Source: Glaciimonas sp. PCH181 (GTDB taxonomy: Bacteria; Pseudomonadota; Gammaproteobacteria; Burkholderiales; Burkholderiaceae_D). Taken from it: DNA of 64,000 nucleotides. The notes under the pieces are model-generated. The model was not told the origin of the DNA and did not search any database. It was given only the letters and a program-made list of their open reading frames with translations. This document shows, piece after piece, positions 11,008-19,746 of this stretch; position 1 is the stretch's first letter, and each line of letters starts with the position of its first letter. The position numbers and the translations under genes were made by a program. The stretch is from assembly GCF_003056055.1 (NCBI RefSeq), contig NZ_PYFP01000001.1:2785503-2849502 (forward strand). The letters are read 5' to 3'.

Positions 11008-11041
11008 AGGTCAGCGTTCGTAGTCTCAGCTACACTGACCT
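11008..11041 (+). repeat. Inverted repeat in the pilT-pilU gap
   Basis: AGGTCAGCGT and ACACTGACCT form a 10-bp stem with one wobble pair around a 14-base loop, 13 bases after the pilT stop. No U-run follows, so I call it only a hairpin, possibly stabilising the pilT transcript. Confidence 0.4.
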
Positions 11042-11225
11042 AGTCATTAGAGATAAAGCTCAGCGCAAAAAACCTGCATCTATTGTTATGACTCTGCCGT
11101 ATACATGGCGGTCAGTATGGCGATAACAAGCTGGAACACCAATAGCGCCTGCGCACCGATCCTGGTTGCGCAGTAAGATCAAATATAGTTCTTAATAGCC
11201 ACTCTCGACTAGGTCAGGAAACATC

Positions 11226-12362
11226 ATGGAACGTGATCAGGCTACAAAATTCATGCACGACTTATTGCGCTTAATGGTCAGTAAGCGCGGTTCAGATCTT
11301 TTTATCACAGCAGATTTTCCACCCGCATTCAAAATCGATGGAAAAATTACGCCGGTATCAAATCAGCCACTGACCGCTGCGCACACCATTGAATTGGCGC
11401 GCGCTATCATGAACGACAAGCAAGCGGCCGAATTTGAGGCCACAAAAGAATCCAACTTTGCAATCAATCCCGGTGGCGGTGGGCGATTTCGGGTCTCGGC
11501 ATTTGTTCAGCAAGGGCGAATCGGGCTGGTGTTACGCACAATTACTACCGAAATCCCAAATTTTGACGAACTTGGCTTGCCAGACACGCTAAAAGAAATC
11601 TCGATGACCAAGCGCGGCCTGGTGATCATGGTGGGCGCTACCGGATCGGGCAAATCGACCACTTTAGCCGCGATGATCGGGCATCGGAATGCAAACAGTT
11701 ACGGCCACATTATTACGCTCGAAGATCCGGTCGAATATGTGCATCCGCATAAAAACTGCATAGTTACCCAGCGCGAAATCGGCGTCGATACAGAGAGCTG
11801 GGGAATCGCCCTGAAGAATACTTTGCGCCAAGCGCCGGATGTCATCTTAATCGGTGAAATCCGCGACCGCGAAGCGATGGACTATGCAATTGCTTTCGCC
11901 GAAACCGGTCATTTATGCTTGGCAACGCTGCACGCAAACAATGCCAATCAGGCGCTAGACCGGATCATTAACTTCTTTCCAGAAGAAAGACGTACGCAAT
12001 TATTGATGGATCTTTCATTGAATTTGAAAGCGGTCGTATCGCAACGTTTGATCCCTCTCAAAGCGACCAAAGGGCGCTGCGTTGCGGTCGAAGTCTTGTT
12101 AAATTCTCCGCTGATATCCGATTTGATTTTCAAAGGCGATGTGCATGAAATCAAAGAGCTGATGAAAAAATCACGCGAACTTGGGATGCAAACGTTTGAT
12201 CAGGCTTTGTTTGATTTATTCGACGCCGATAAAATTACTTACGAAGACGCATTGCGCAATGCCGACTCAGTCAACGATCTTCGGCTTGCCATCAAGCTGA
12301 ATAGCAAAGATGCCAGCACACGCAATCTGTCTGCTGGTACTGAACATTTGGGGATACTATGA
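11226..12362 (+). CDS. pilU: Type IV pilus ATPase PilU
   Basis: PilU is the PilT paralogue that assists pilus retraction under load and needs PilT for function. The 378-residue protein has Walker A GATGSGKST, Walker B near QAPDVILIGEIRDRE, the His box TGHLCLATLHA and a longer C-terminal tail than PilT, as expected. PilU-type VLLNSPLISDLIFKGD replaces the PilT AIRSLIRD segment. An AGGA lies 9 bases before the ATG. The TGA stop overlaps the ATG of the glutathione peroxidase gene by four bases, which is unusual company for a pilus gene. Confidence 0.96.
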   Translation: MERDQATKFMHDLLRLMVSKRGSDLFITADFPPAFKIDGKITPVSNQPLTAAHTIELARAIMNDKQAAEFEATKESNFAINPGGGGRFRVSAFVQQGRIGLVLRTITTEIPNFDELGLPDTLKEISMTKRGLVIMVGATGSGKSTTLAAMIGHRNANSYGHIITLEDPVEYVHPHKNCIVTQREIGVDTESWGIALKNTLRQAPDVILIGEIRDREAMDYAIAFAETGHLCLATLHANNANQALDRIINFFPEERRTQLLMDLSLNLKAVVSQRLIPLKATKGRCVAVEVLLNSPLISDLIFKGDVHEIKELMKKSRELGMQTFDQALFDLFDADKITYEDALRNADSVNDLRLAIKLNSKDASTRNLSAGTEHLGIL

Positions 12363-12880
12363 GCAACCAGACGAATACAACGAACGCAACTGACACCGCC
12401 AATATCTACAATTTCACTGTTGAGCGATTGGATGGCACACCGACTACTTTGAGCGAATATCGCGGCAAAGTGGTACTGATCGTCAATACCGCGAGTAACT
12501 GCGGTTTCACGCCGCAATACAAAGGGCTGGAAGAAATTTATAACAAATACCGTGCTCAGGGATTTGAAGTGCTTGGCTTTCCGTGCAATCAGTTCGGCGC
12601 ACAAGAACCAGGAAACGCGGAAGAAATTGGCGCCTTTTGTGAAAAAAATTACGGCGTCAACTTTCCTTTATTTGCCAAAATCAATGTCAATGGTGAGCAA
12701 GCCGCGCCGCTCTATCAATATCTTAAAAATGCCGCGCCGGGCTTGTTAGGCATTGAAGGCATCAAATGGAATTTTACGAAATTCCTGATCAACAAAGACG
12801 GCACTGTGTTTGATCGTTACGCGCCGCAGACCAAGCCGGAATCACTGAGCGGCGATATCGAAAAATTGCTTTCTGCCTAA
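12359..12880 (+). CDS. Glutathione peroxidase family thiol peroxidase
   Basis: A 173-residue thioredoxin-fold peroxidase that reduces hydrogen peroxide or lipid peroxides, in bacteria usually with thioredoxin rather than glutathione. The peroxidatic residue is an ordinary cysteine (Cys48 in VNTASNCGFTPQY), so it is the Cys, not Sec, type. The GFPCNQFGAQEPG loop with the resolving-type cysteine and the tetrad tryptophan in KWNFTKFL are present. An N-terminal run of Asn/Thr (residues 2-15) has no counterpart I recognise. Its ATG overlaps the pilU stop codon, so translation is probably coupled. Confidence 0.94.
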   Translation: MSNQTNTTNATDTANIYNFTVERLDGTPTTLSEYRGKVVLIVNTASNCGFTPQYKGLEEIYNKYRAQGFEVLGFPCNQFGAQEPGNAEEIGAFCEKNYGVNFPLFAKINVNGEQAAPLYQYLKNAAPGLLGIEGIKWNFTKFLINKDGTVFDRYAPQTKPESLSGDIEKLLSA

Positions 12881-12905
12881 AAAAAACGCAGCCTCAGGGC
12901 TGCGT
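12879..12905 (-). terminator. Terminator of the glp operon
   Basis: A perfect 8-bp stem ACGCAGCC/GGCTGCGT with a 4-base loop; on the minus strand it runs into seven T. It lies between the convergent peroxidase and glpF genes and mainly serves glpF. Confidence 0.85.
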
Positions 12906-12941
12906 CAAAGTACTGCGGAGATATCCGGAAAAACGGTCGCG

Positions 12942-13652
12942 TCATACTGCCTGAAAAACGTATAGCAGCGCGGCCAATGTGCCACCAAGAAGCGAACCGA
13001 CAACCGGCACAAAAGCGTAACCCCAATCACTGTCGCGTTTGCCTGGAATCGGCAGCAGCGCGTGCATCAAGCGAGGCCCCAAATCACGGGCAGGATTAAT
13101 CGCATACCCGGTAGTGCCTCCCAACGACACGCCGATACTCATTACCAGCAGCGCTACCGGCAGTGCATCCAGCGCGCCTAAACCATATTTTGGCGACGCG
13201 ATACTTAACACGCCGCACACCAAAACAAATGTACCGATCACCTCGGACACCAAATTACCGAAAATGTTCCGTATCGCCGGTGCGGTGCAAAATACTGCCA
13301 GTTTGGTATCGCCGCATGGCGTTTGCTCAAAGTGCTTACGATAAACTAACCACACCAAAAATGCGCCCATCATGCCGCCGAGCATTTGGACTGCGACATA
13401 ACCCGACACGTCAGACCATGCGAACTTACCGGCAACTGCTAACGCCACAGTCACCGCCGGATTAAGATGCGCTCCGCTTGCTGATGCCACCGTAAAAACG
13501 CCCACAAATACCGCCATTGCCCACCCAACTGTAATGACGATCAACCCGCCGTTATGGCCTTTGGTCTTATTTAGAATCACATTCGCGACAACGCCATTTC
13601 CCAACAGAACCACCAGAGTGGTTCCTACAAACTCACCTAACAACGGATGCAT
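12942..13652 (-). CDS. glpF: Glycerol uptake facilitator (aquaglyceroporin)
   Basis: A six-helix channel of 236 residues that lets glycerol diffuse through the inner membrane. Both half-helix boxes are intact: GAHLNPAVTVALA in the first half and GYAINPARDLGPR in the second. The Asp after the second NPAR is the residue that marks glycerol-conducting channels rather than water-only aquaporins. It is the last gene of glpD-glpK-glpF, 92 bases after glpK, so imported glycerol would be trapped at once by the kinase. Confidence 0.95.
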   Translation of the reverse strand: MHPLLGEFVGTTLVVLLGNGVVANVILNKTKGHNGGLIVITVGWAMAVFVGVFTVASASGAHLNPAVTVALAVAGKFAWSDVSGYVAVQMLGGMMGAFLVWLVYRKHFEQTPCGDTKLAVFCTAPAIRNIFGNLVSEVIGTFVLVCGVLSIASPKYGLGALDALPVALLVMSIGVSLGGTTGYAINPARDLGPRLMHALLPIPGKRDSDWGYAFVPVVGSLLGGTLAALLYVFQAV

Positions 13653-13744
13653 ATTTCAAATCTTTCAGTAGTCGGCCAGACAACAGACGTGTCAAACCAT
13701 CGCTATAAATAGCGAGCAATGGTAATCACAGGAATAAACGTGAC

Positions 13745-15235
13745 TTAGGCCTTATCGTCAGCCCAGGCGGTGGCGGCGACAATAGCCCGCTGCCAGCCCT
13801 TGATATTGGCTTTGACCTCTGCGGCGGGCAGGTCTGGATGAAAGCGGCGATCTAGTTGCCATTGGCCGCGGACATCTTCGGTGCTGCTCCAATAACCGAC
13901 AGCAAGACCGGCCAGATAGGCAGCGCCCAAGGCGGTGGTTTCCGTGACTTTTGGCCTGACCACATCAACGCCTAAAATGTCGGACTGAAATTGCATCAGT
14001 AAATTATTTGCCGTCGCGCCACCGTCGACCCGCAATTCAGAAATAATAATGCCAGAGTCAGCCTCCATCGCTTTCAGCACATCCATCGTCTGATAGGCAA
14101 TACTGTCTAACGCTGCGCGGGCATAATGCGCTGAAGTAGTGCCGCGCGTGACGCCAAACACGGTGCCACGCGCATTCGGATTCCAGTGCGGCGCGCCTAA
14201 ACCTGCAAACGCTGGGACCAAATAGACGCCATCGGTATTTTTGACGCTGCGCGCCAGGCTTTCAACTTCGCTCGACTCTTTAATAATGCCCAGACCATCT
14301 CGCAGCCATTGGACCACCGCGCCACCGATAAAAATACTGCCCTCCAACGCGTACTGCACCTCATCCCCGATCTTCCAGGCGATGGTCGTCAGCAAATTAT
14401 TTTTTGAGACGATAGGCGTCGTGCCGGTGTTCATCACCATAAAGCAACCGGTGCCATAGGTATTCTTGACCATCCCCGGCTCGGTACACATTTGCCCAAA
14501 CAATGCTGCCTGCTGATCGCCTGCAATACCGGCTATCGGAATCCCATTTTCTTCGGTGTAGCCATACACTTCACTGGATGACTTGACCGCTGGCAACATG
14601 CTGCGTGGCACCCCCATAATCGCAAGTAATTCGTCATCCCAATCCAGCGTATGAATATTGAATAACATCGTGCGCGAGGCATTGGACACATCGGTGATAT
14701 GCAATCGGCTGGCCGTTAAATTCCAGACCAGCCAGGTGTCAACGGTACCGAAAGCTAGGCGACCTTGATCAGCCATTTCTTGTGCGCCTTCGACGTTGTC
14801 TAAAATCCAGCGTATTTTTGTTCCGGAAAAATAAGAGTCCACAAGCAAGCCGGTTTTTTCACGGATGGTCTCTGCCAATCCGCGACTTTTCAGATCATCG
14901 CAAAATGACGCCGTGCGACGGTCTTGCCAGACAATCGCGTTGTAAATAGCTTTACCGGTTTCGCGATCCCAGACTATCGTCGTTTCACGCTGATTAGTAA
15001 TCCCGATGGCGGCAATCGACGAACCGTTAAGACCGATATTGGTAGTAGCTTCGGCGGCCACCCCAACCTGGGTCGACCAGATTTCTTGTGGATCATGCTC
15101 AACCCATCCCGGCTGCGGATAGATTTGATGGAATTCTTTTTGTGCGGACGACACGATATTGCCCTGCCGATCAAACAGAATCGCACGCGAACTAGTAGTG
15201 CCCTGATCAAGGGATAATATGTATTTGTCTTTCAA
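13745..15235 (-). CDS. glpK: Glycerol kinase
   Basis: GlpK phosphorylates glycerol to sn-glycerol 3-phosphate with ATP. At 496 residues it has family length. Motifs of the FGGY kinases are clear: [14 protein letters not shown] at the N-terminus, [15 protein letters not shown], the second FGGY signature around [13 protein letters not shown], and [14 protein letters not shown]. The start is a TTG at 15235 with GGAG 9 bases upstream; no in-frame ATG fits better. It sits between glpD and glpF in one operon. Confidence 0.97.
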   Translation of the reverse strand: MKDKYILSLDQGTTSSRAILFDRQGNIVSSAQKEFHQIYPQPGWVEHDPQEIWSTQVGVAAEATTNIGLNGSSIAAIGITNQRETTIVWDRETGKAIYNAIVWQDRRTASFCDDLKSRGLAETIREKTGLLVDSYFSGTKIRWILDNVEGAQEMADQGRLAFGTVDTWLVWNLTASRLHITDVSNASRTMLFNIHTLDWDDELLAIMGVPRSMLPAVKSSSEVYGYTEENGIPIAGIAGDQQAALFGQMCTEPGMVKNTYGTGCFMVMNTGTTPIVSKNNLLTTIAWKIGDEVQYALEGSIFIGGAVVQWLRDGLGIIKESSEVESLARSVKNTDGVYLVPAFAGLGAPHWNPNARGTVFGVTRGTTSAHYARAALDSIAYQTMDVLKAMEADSGIIISELRVDGGATANNLLMQFQSDILGVDVVRPKVTETTALGAAYLAGLAVGYWSSTEDVRGQWQLDRRFHPDLPAAEVKANIKGWQRAIVAATAWADDKA

Positions 15236-15284
15236 CTTGCCGACTCCAAGGGTTTCGATACGCCTTCACGCATCATGATTGTTA

Positions 15285-16844
15285 TCACAGAGAATTGTTA
15301 GCTGTGTCCGATAATTCGCGGATATTGCTTACTTTCAAGCTATTCCATCGATGCAACCAAGAGCTTAATCGCGCCACCGCCATTCTATCGAGGCATAATC
15401 CCAACTTTGAACGACGCCAGATAATGTCCTCTGCGGTCAGCGCCCATTCATGGCGCACCAAATAGCGTACTTCGGCCTCATACAGATCGGCACCAAACAA
15501 CTCACCCAAATCAGAAGCACTGTGAAAACCGTCTAGAAACATCGCCGCACGAGTACCGTAGGCGTGGGCATAGCGCTTTGCTGTTGCGGCTGGCAGCCAG
15601 CCATAACGCTGCTGAAAGTGCTTTAAAAAGCTGGCGAAATCGGCATTTTCCATATCGCCGCCCGGCAGCGGCGCATGCGCTGTCCAATCTTCGGCCTTCA
15701 TCTCAGGAAACAACGGTTGCAGCTTTTCCATCGCTTCTTCTGCCAGTCGCCGGTAGGTCGTAATTTTTCCACCAAATACGGACAGTACCGGTGCCAGATT
15801 TTTCTCCACCGTTAATTCCAAACGATAGTCACGCGTTACTGCCGATGGATTAGCAACTTCTTCCTCCAGCAATGGACGTACCCCTGACCAAGACCAGACC
15901 ACTTGCGACGGTGTCACAGGAATATCGAAATAACGATTTACCGATTCGCATAAATAGGCCGTTTCCTCTTCCGAAATATCTACCTTGGCAGGATCGCCGC
16001 TGTATTCCACGTCTGTCGTGCCAATGACGGTGAAATCATTTTCATACGGAATCGCGAAAACGATGCGTTTATCCGGATTTTGAAAAATGTAGGCGTGATC
16101 ATGATCGAACAGGCGTTTCGTGACAATGTGGCTGCCCTTCACCAGACGAATATGATGCTGCGCTGAAGTGTTTAGTGCGCCGCTGAGCAGGCTACCAACC
16201 CATGGGCCTCCCGCATTGACGACGCAACGCGCATTGACTTGCATGGTCTCGCCAGTGATCGTTGAGCGTAAAGTCGCATCCCATTGTTGCGCCCCCTGCT
16301 TCGCTGAAATCAATTGCATTTTTGTCAAAATAGTCGCGCCCCGTTCTTTCGCATCCATCGCGTTCAGCACGACCAGACGCGCATCCTGCACGGCGGCATC
16401 GGAATAGACAAAACCTTTCTTCAACGATTTCTTCAATGGGGTGCCAGCGACATGCGTCCGAAAATCGATACCGCGAGAACCCGGCAATATTTCGCGCTTG
16501 CTAAGATGGTCGTACAAAAACAAACCCGCACGGATCATCCAGGCCGGTCGTACACCAGCAACATGCGGCATCACAAAGCGCAATGGCGAAATAATATGCG
16601 GAGCCAGACGCAGTAATACTTCACGCTCTTTCAACGCCTTGCGCACCAGACTGAATTCGTAATGCTCCAGATAGCGCAGACCGCCGTGGATCAGCTTTGT
16701 GCTGGCGGATGAAGTATGCGCAGCCAGATCGTCCTGTTCGCAAAGCAACACGCTTAAACCTCGCCCGGCAGCATCGCGTGCAATACCGGCGCCGTTGATA
16801 CCGCCGCCTACTACTAATAAATCAAACATTTCACCTGCTGACAC
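15285..16844 (-). CDS. glpD: Aerobic glycerol-3-phosphate dehydrogenase
   Basis: GlpD is a peripheral inner-membrane flavoprotein that oxidises glycerol 3-phosphate to dihydroxyacetone phosphate and passes electrons to ubiquinone. The 519-residue protein has the FAD-binding VVGGGINGAGIARDAAGRG motif at about residues 11-29, the STKLIHGGLRYLEHYEF segment, and VFGGKITTYRRLAEEA near the C-terminal domain. The start is taken as the GTG at 16844 because AGAGGA lies 5 bases before it; an ATG five codons inside is the alternative. First gene of the glp operon, downstream of two GlpR-like palindromes. Confidence 0.97.
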   Translation of the reverse strand: MSAGEMFDLLVVGGGINGAGIARDAAGRGLSVLLCEQDDLAAHTSSASTKLIHGGLRYLEHYEFSLVRKALKEREVLLRLAPHIISPLRFVMPHVAGVRPAWMIRAGLFLYDHLSKREILPGSRGIDFRTHVAGTPLKKSLKKGFVYSDAAVQDARLVVLNAMDAKERGATILTKMQLISAKQGAQQWDATLRSTITGETMQVNARCVVNAGGPWVGSLLSGALNTSAQHHIRLVKGSHIVTKRLFDHDHAYIFQNPDKRIVFAIPYENDFTVIGTTDVEYSGDPAKVDISEEETAYLCESVNRYFDIPVTPSQVVWSWSGVRPLLEEEVANPSAVTRDYRLELTVEKNLAPVLSVFGGKITTYRRLAEEAMEKLQPLFPEMKAEDWTAHAPLPGGDMENADFASFLKHFQQRYGWLPAATAKRYAHAYGTRAAMFLDGFHSASDLGELFGADLYEAEVRYLVRHEWALTAEDIIWRRSKLGLCLDRMAVARLSSWLHRWNSLKVSNIRELSDTANNSL

Positions 16845-16900
16845 AATGTTCCTCTCATGTTGATAACGCTTGTATCGATATCATTGCAAATAACACTAAA

Positions 16901-16919
16901 AATGATTGCAACGATCATT
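16901..16919 (-). promoter_or_regulatory. Second GlpR-like operator (weaker)
   Basis: AATGATTGCAACGATCATT is an imperfect palindrome with arms AATGAT/ATCATT, 57 bases upstream of glpD. On the minus strand it reads AATGATCG..., which partly resembles the GlpR half-site. Its closeness to the better site supports a tandem operator, but the match is weak. Confidence 0.4.
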
Positions 16920-16941
16920 AAATATTAATATTCGAAATTAT

Positions 16942-16961
16942 ATTGTTCGAATTCGAACATT
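16942..16961 (-). promoter_or_regulatory. GlpR-type operator upstream of glpD
   Basis: The 20 bases ATTGTTCGAATTCGAACATT contain a perfect 14-bp palindrome (GTTCGAATTCGAAC). They agree at almost every position with the E. coli GlpR operator consensus as I remember it (WATGTTCGWTWWCGAACATW). The site is 98 bases upstream of the glpD start, so repression relieved by glycerol 3-phosphate is the likely control. The glpR gene is not in this window. Confidence 0.65.
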
Positions 16962-17276
16962 CAAACTTATTTATACCAATTAAAAGTAATTGTGCGATAG
17001 CAATATTTTGTAATACAGAATAATCCGGCATTAAAGATAGATAAATCTTCTCTTAATAATAGATATAAATATGCGTCGGTGCGACAGCTTCATTTAAGTT
17101 ACTGCACTGCGCGTAATTAACGTGTAGCGTCAGTATTTAAATGCGATAAATGATTGAAAAATGGAAAGAAAAATATGCGCTGTAAAGAAAAGCGCTGAAA
17201 ACGGATTAGCTTAGGCGGGGAGGAATGGGGTAATGGAGTAATGGAGCGATCGAACGACGCTCGACTTCTTATAAAG

Positions 17277-17313
17277 GCCCAGGAAGCCGCTAATAACAGG
17301 TGGCTTCCTGGGC
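17277..17313 (-). terminator. Terminator of the glc operon
   Basis: A 12-bp perfect stem (GCCCAGGAAGCC and its complement) with a 12-13 base loop begins 17 bases after the glcF stop. On the minus strand it is followed by CTTTATAA, so the U-run is short; the stem itself is very stable. Confidence 0.7.
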
Positions 17314-17329
17314 TGAAATGCTGACGTTA

Positions 17330-18577
17330 TTACAAGGATGGTTGTTGCAGCGCAGAGTCCAGCAACTCAATCCAATGTTTTACAGGTGTGGCAGTGCCCG
17401 ACTGTAAATGGGTCAGGCATCCAATATTCGCAGAGACGATCATATCCGGCTTGGTCGCCTGCAAGTTGCGCAATTTATTGTCACGCAACTGATGCGAGAG
17501 TTCCGGTTGCAGCACTGAATACGTCCCCGCCGAACCGCAACACAAATGGCTATCCGCGCATAATTGCACGTCCACCCCGGCGTTACGCAATACGCCCTCA
17601 ACTTTGCCGCGTATCTGCTGTCCATGCTGCAAAGTACAAGGCGGATGATAGACGACGCGCTGGTTAATTTTGCCTTTGAGTTTAGCCAGTAAAGTGGCTT
17701 CCAGCGCCGGCAAAATTTCACTCAAATCACGGGTTAGCGCAGAGATTTTATGCGCTTTTTCTGCATAGGCAGCATCGCCCGCCAGCAAATGCCCGTATTC
17801 TTTGACCGTGACACCGCAACCGGACGCAGTCATAACGATTGCGTCGATTTTCTGTCCGTTGCTGCCATCAACATAAGGCCACCATGCATCGATATTGCGA
17901 CGCATATCATCCAGACCGCCCTCTTGATCATTCAGATGATAACGAATCGCACCACAACAGCCAGCCTTAGGCGCAATCAGTAGCTGAACGTCCAGCGCGT
18001 CCAACACGCGTGCGGTGGCGCTATTAATATTCGGGGCCATTGCAGGTTGTACGCACCCATCCAGCAACAGCATTTTGCGTGCATGCTGGCGTTGCGGCCA
18101 TTGTCCGGCCACCTGTTTTGGCGGCAATTTATCTTTCAGTTTTTGCGGCAACCAGGAGCGCAGCGCTTGTCCGGTTTTAAACGCCGGTCTAAACAGCCAT
18201 TGACGCGGCAAGAGCTGTTTCAATGCATTGCGCGTGATGCGCTGCTCCAATGATCGTGGGACCTGATCGTCGACCACTTTGCGGCCGATATCCAGCAAGC
18301 GGCCATACTCCACGCCAGAAGGACAGGTTGACTCACAATTGCGGCAAGTCAGGCAGCGATCCAGATGTAGCTGCGTTTTCGTGGTGGCGGGCTGGCCTTC
18401 CAACACTTGTTTGATCAGATAAATCCGCCCGCGCGGGCCATCCAGCTCATCGCCTAGCAATTGATAAGTGGGGCAGGTGGCAGTACAAAATCCGCAATGC
18501 ACGCAAGCGCGTAAGATCGCCTCGGCTTCCTGGCCTTCGCGGGTATCTTTAATAAATGGGGCTAAATTAGTTTGCAT
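17330..18577 (-). CDS. glcF: Glycolate oxidase iron-sulfur subunit GlcF
   Basis: GlcF carries electrons from the GlcDE flavoprotein towards the quinone pool. The 415-residue protein has two [4Fe-4S] ferredoxin motifs near the N-terminus (CVHCGFCTATCP and CLTCRNCESTCP) and two cysteine-rich CCG domains in the C-terminal half (GCCGAIRYHL and LCCGSAGTYS), the standard GlcF/LutA-type layout. It is the last of three genes in the order glcD-glcE-glcF and ends before a strong hairpin. Confidence 0.96.
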   Translation of the reverse strand: MQTNLAPFIKDTREGQEAEAILRACVHCGFCTATCPTYQLLGDELDGPRGRIYLIKQVLEGQPATTKTQLHLDRCLTCRNCESTCPSGVEYGRLLDIGRKVVDDQVPRSLEQRITRNALKQLLPRQWLFRPAFKTGQALRSWLPQKLKDKLPPKQVAGQWPQRQHARKMLLLDGCVQPAMAPNINSATARVLDALDVQLLIAPKAGCCGAIRYHLNDQEGGLDDMRRNIDAWWPYVDGSNGQKIDAIVMTASGCGVTVKEYGHLLAGDAAYAEKAHKISALTRDLSEILPALEATLLAKLKGKINQRVVYHPPCTLQHGQQIRGKVEGVLRNAGVDVQLCADSHLCCGSAGTYSVLQPELSHQLRDNKLRNLQATKPDMIVSANIGCLTHLQSGTATPVKHWIELLDSALQQPSL

Positions 18578-18626
18578 AGAATCCTGTGAAGCAGTGTTGG
18601 GCCTTCAAACGGTGCGTGCATCGCGC

Positions 18627-19703
18627 TTACAATCCGGGGTACATCCGTCCCGGATTAAAAACACCCGCGGGATCAAATGTCGCTTTCAAATTGTGATGAA
18701 TCCGCGCAACTGCTGGTGCTAAAGGATGAAATACGCCAACACTTTTATCCCCGGATCGATACAAAGTTGCGTGGCCGCCGACCGCGCTGACTGCTGCACG
18801 GATTTTGAGCGGATCAGCCGCAGCATCCGCATCGGGGATGAGCCAGCGTTGCGCCCCGCCCCACTCAACCAACGTCGTGCCTGACAATCCCAACGACGAC
18901 GTTATTGCGGTCACCGAAGGGACAGACAATCGCCAAATTTCCGATCCCGAGGCAAAAAATGCATGCGTCTGTTCACGCACGCTGCGCCAAAAAGCATCCG
19001 CGTCTGGCACGGCATCGCCGCCCAATTTTTTCTCCGCTGCACTGACCGCTGCTTGCGCGCCGGATAATCGTACTGTTAGCACGCCATCGCACCAGCAACT
19101 GGCTGAAATCGGCAGCGGTTGACCGCCCCACTCATTCAACCAACGTAGCGCTTCAGTTTCAGCTACCGCAAAACGGCGGCTGCTGACCGCGATCGGGAGC
19201 GGCAACACTTTTACCGATACTTCAAGCAACAAACCAAGCGTACCGAGCGACCCGGTTAGTAAGCGCGAAACGTCATAACCGGCGACGTTCTTCATCACTT
19301 GTCCGCCAAAGCGCAAAACATCGCCTTTGCCGTCCATCATGACGACGCCTAATACGAAGTCCCGCAGTCCTCCGACTGCCTGCCGTGAAGGACCGGATAA
19401 GCCGCTGGCGACCATGCCGCCCACTGTCGCGCTGGCGCCAAAATGGGGCGGTTCAAAAGCGAAGCATTGATTGCGCTCTGCCAGCGCTGCTTCGATCTCT
19501 GCCAATGGCGTGCCGCACCGTGCGGTGATCACCAGTTCTGTCGGTTCATAGTCAATGATGCCGCTATGCGCACGCGTATCGAGTAGCGCGCCTTGCGGTG
19601 CCTGACCGTACCAATCTTTGGTGCCGCCGCCGCGAATCTGTAACGCGCTGCCACTGCTGCTTGCCGAAAGAATTTGATCCTTGAATTGTTGCTCGTCCAT
19701 CAT
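18627..19703 (-). CDS. glcE: Glycolate oxidase FAD-binding subunit GlcE
   Basis: GlcE is the shorter of the two FAD_binding_4 subunits of membrane-linked glycolate oxidase, which turns glycolate into glyoxylate. The 358-residue protein has the PCMH-type FAD domain in the first half, with ATVGGMVASGLSGP and GDVLRFGGQVMKNVAGYDVSRL, the latter typical of GlcE, and a short C-terminal domain ending in FNPGRMYPG. Two ATG codons stand in tandem at the start (19703 and 19700). It lies 43 bases after glcD and 49 bases before glcF. Confidence 0.95.
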   Translation of the reverse strand: MMDEQQFKDQILSASSSGSALQIRGGGTKDWYGQAPQGALLDTRAHSGIIDYEPTELVITARCGTPLAEIEAALAERNQCFAFEPPHFGASATVGGMVASGLSGPSRQAVGGLRDFVLGVVMMDGKGDVLRFGGQVMKNVAGYDVSRLLTGSLGTLGLLLEVSVKVLPLPIAVSSRRFAVAETEALRWLNEWGGQPLPISASCWCDGVLTVRLSGAQAAVSAAEKKLGGDAVPDADAFWRSVREQTHAFFASGSEIWRLSVPSVTAITSSLGLSGTTLVEWGGAQRWLIPDADAAADPLKIRAAVSAVGGHATLYRSGDKSVGVFHPLAPAVARIHHNLKATFDPAGVFNPGRMYPGL

Positions 19704-19746
19704 CTGGTTTTGTCTCTTTATTGTTCAGAGCGCACTGCGCTGATAT

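Larger units (their letters stand above)
16845..17276. other. AT-rich non-coding region upstream of the glp operon
   Basis: About 430 bases between the start of glpD and the terminator of the glc operon. It is clearly AT-rich and holds two operator-like palindromes near glpD. I see no plausible reading frame or RNA gene in the remainder (16970-17276). Confidence 0.6.
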
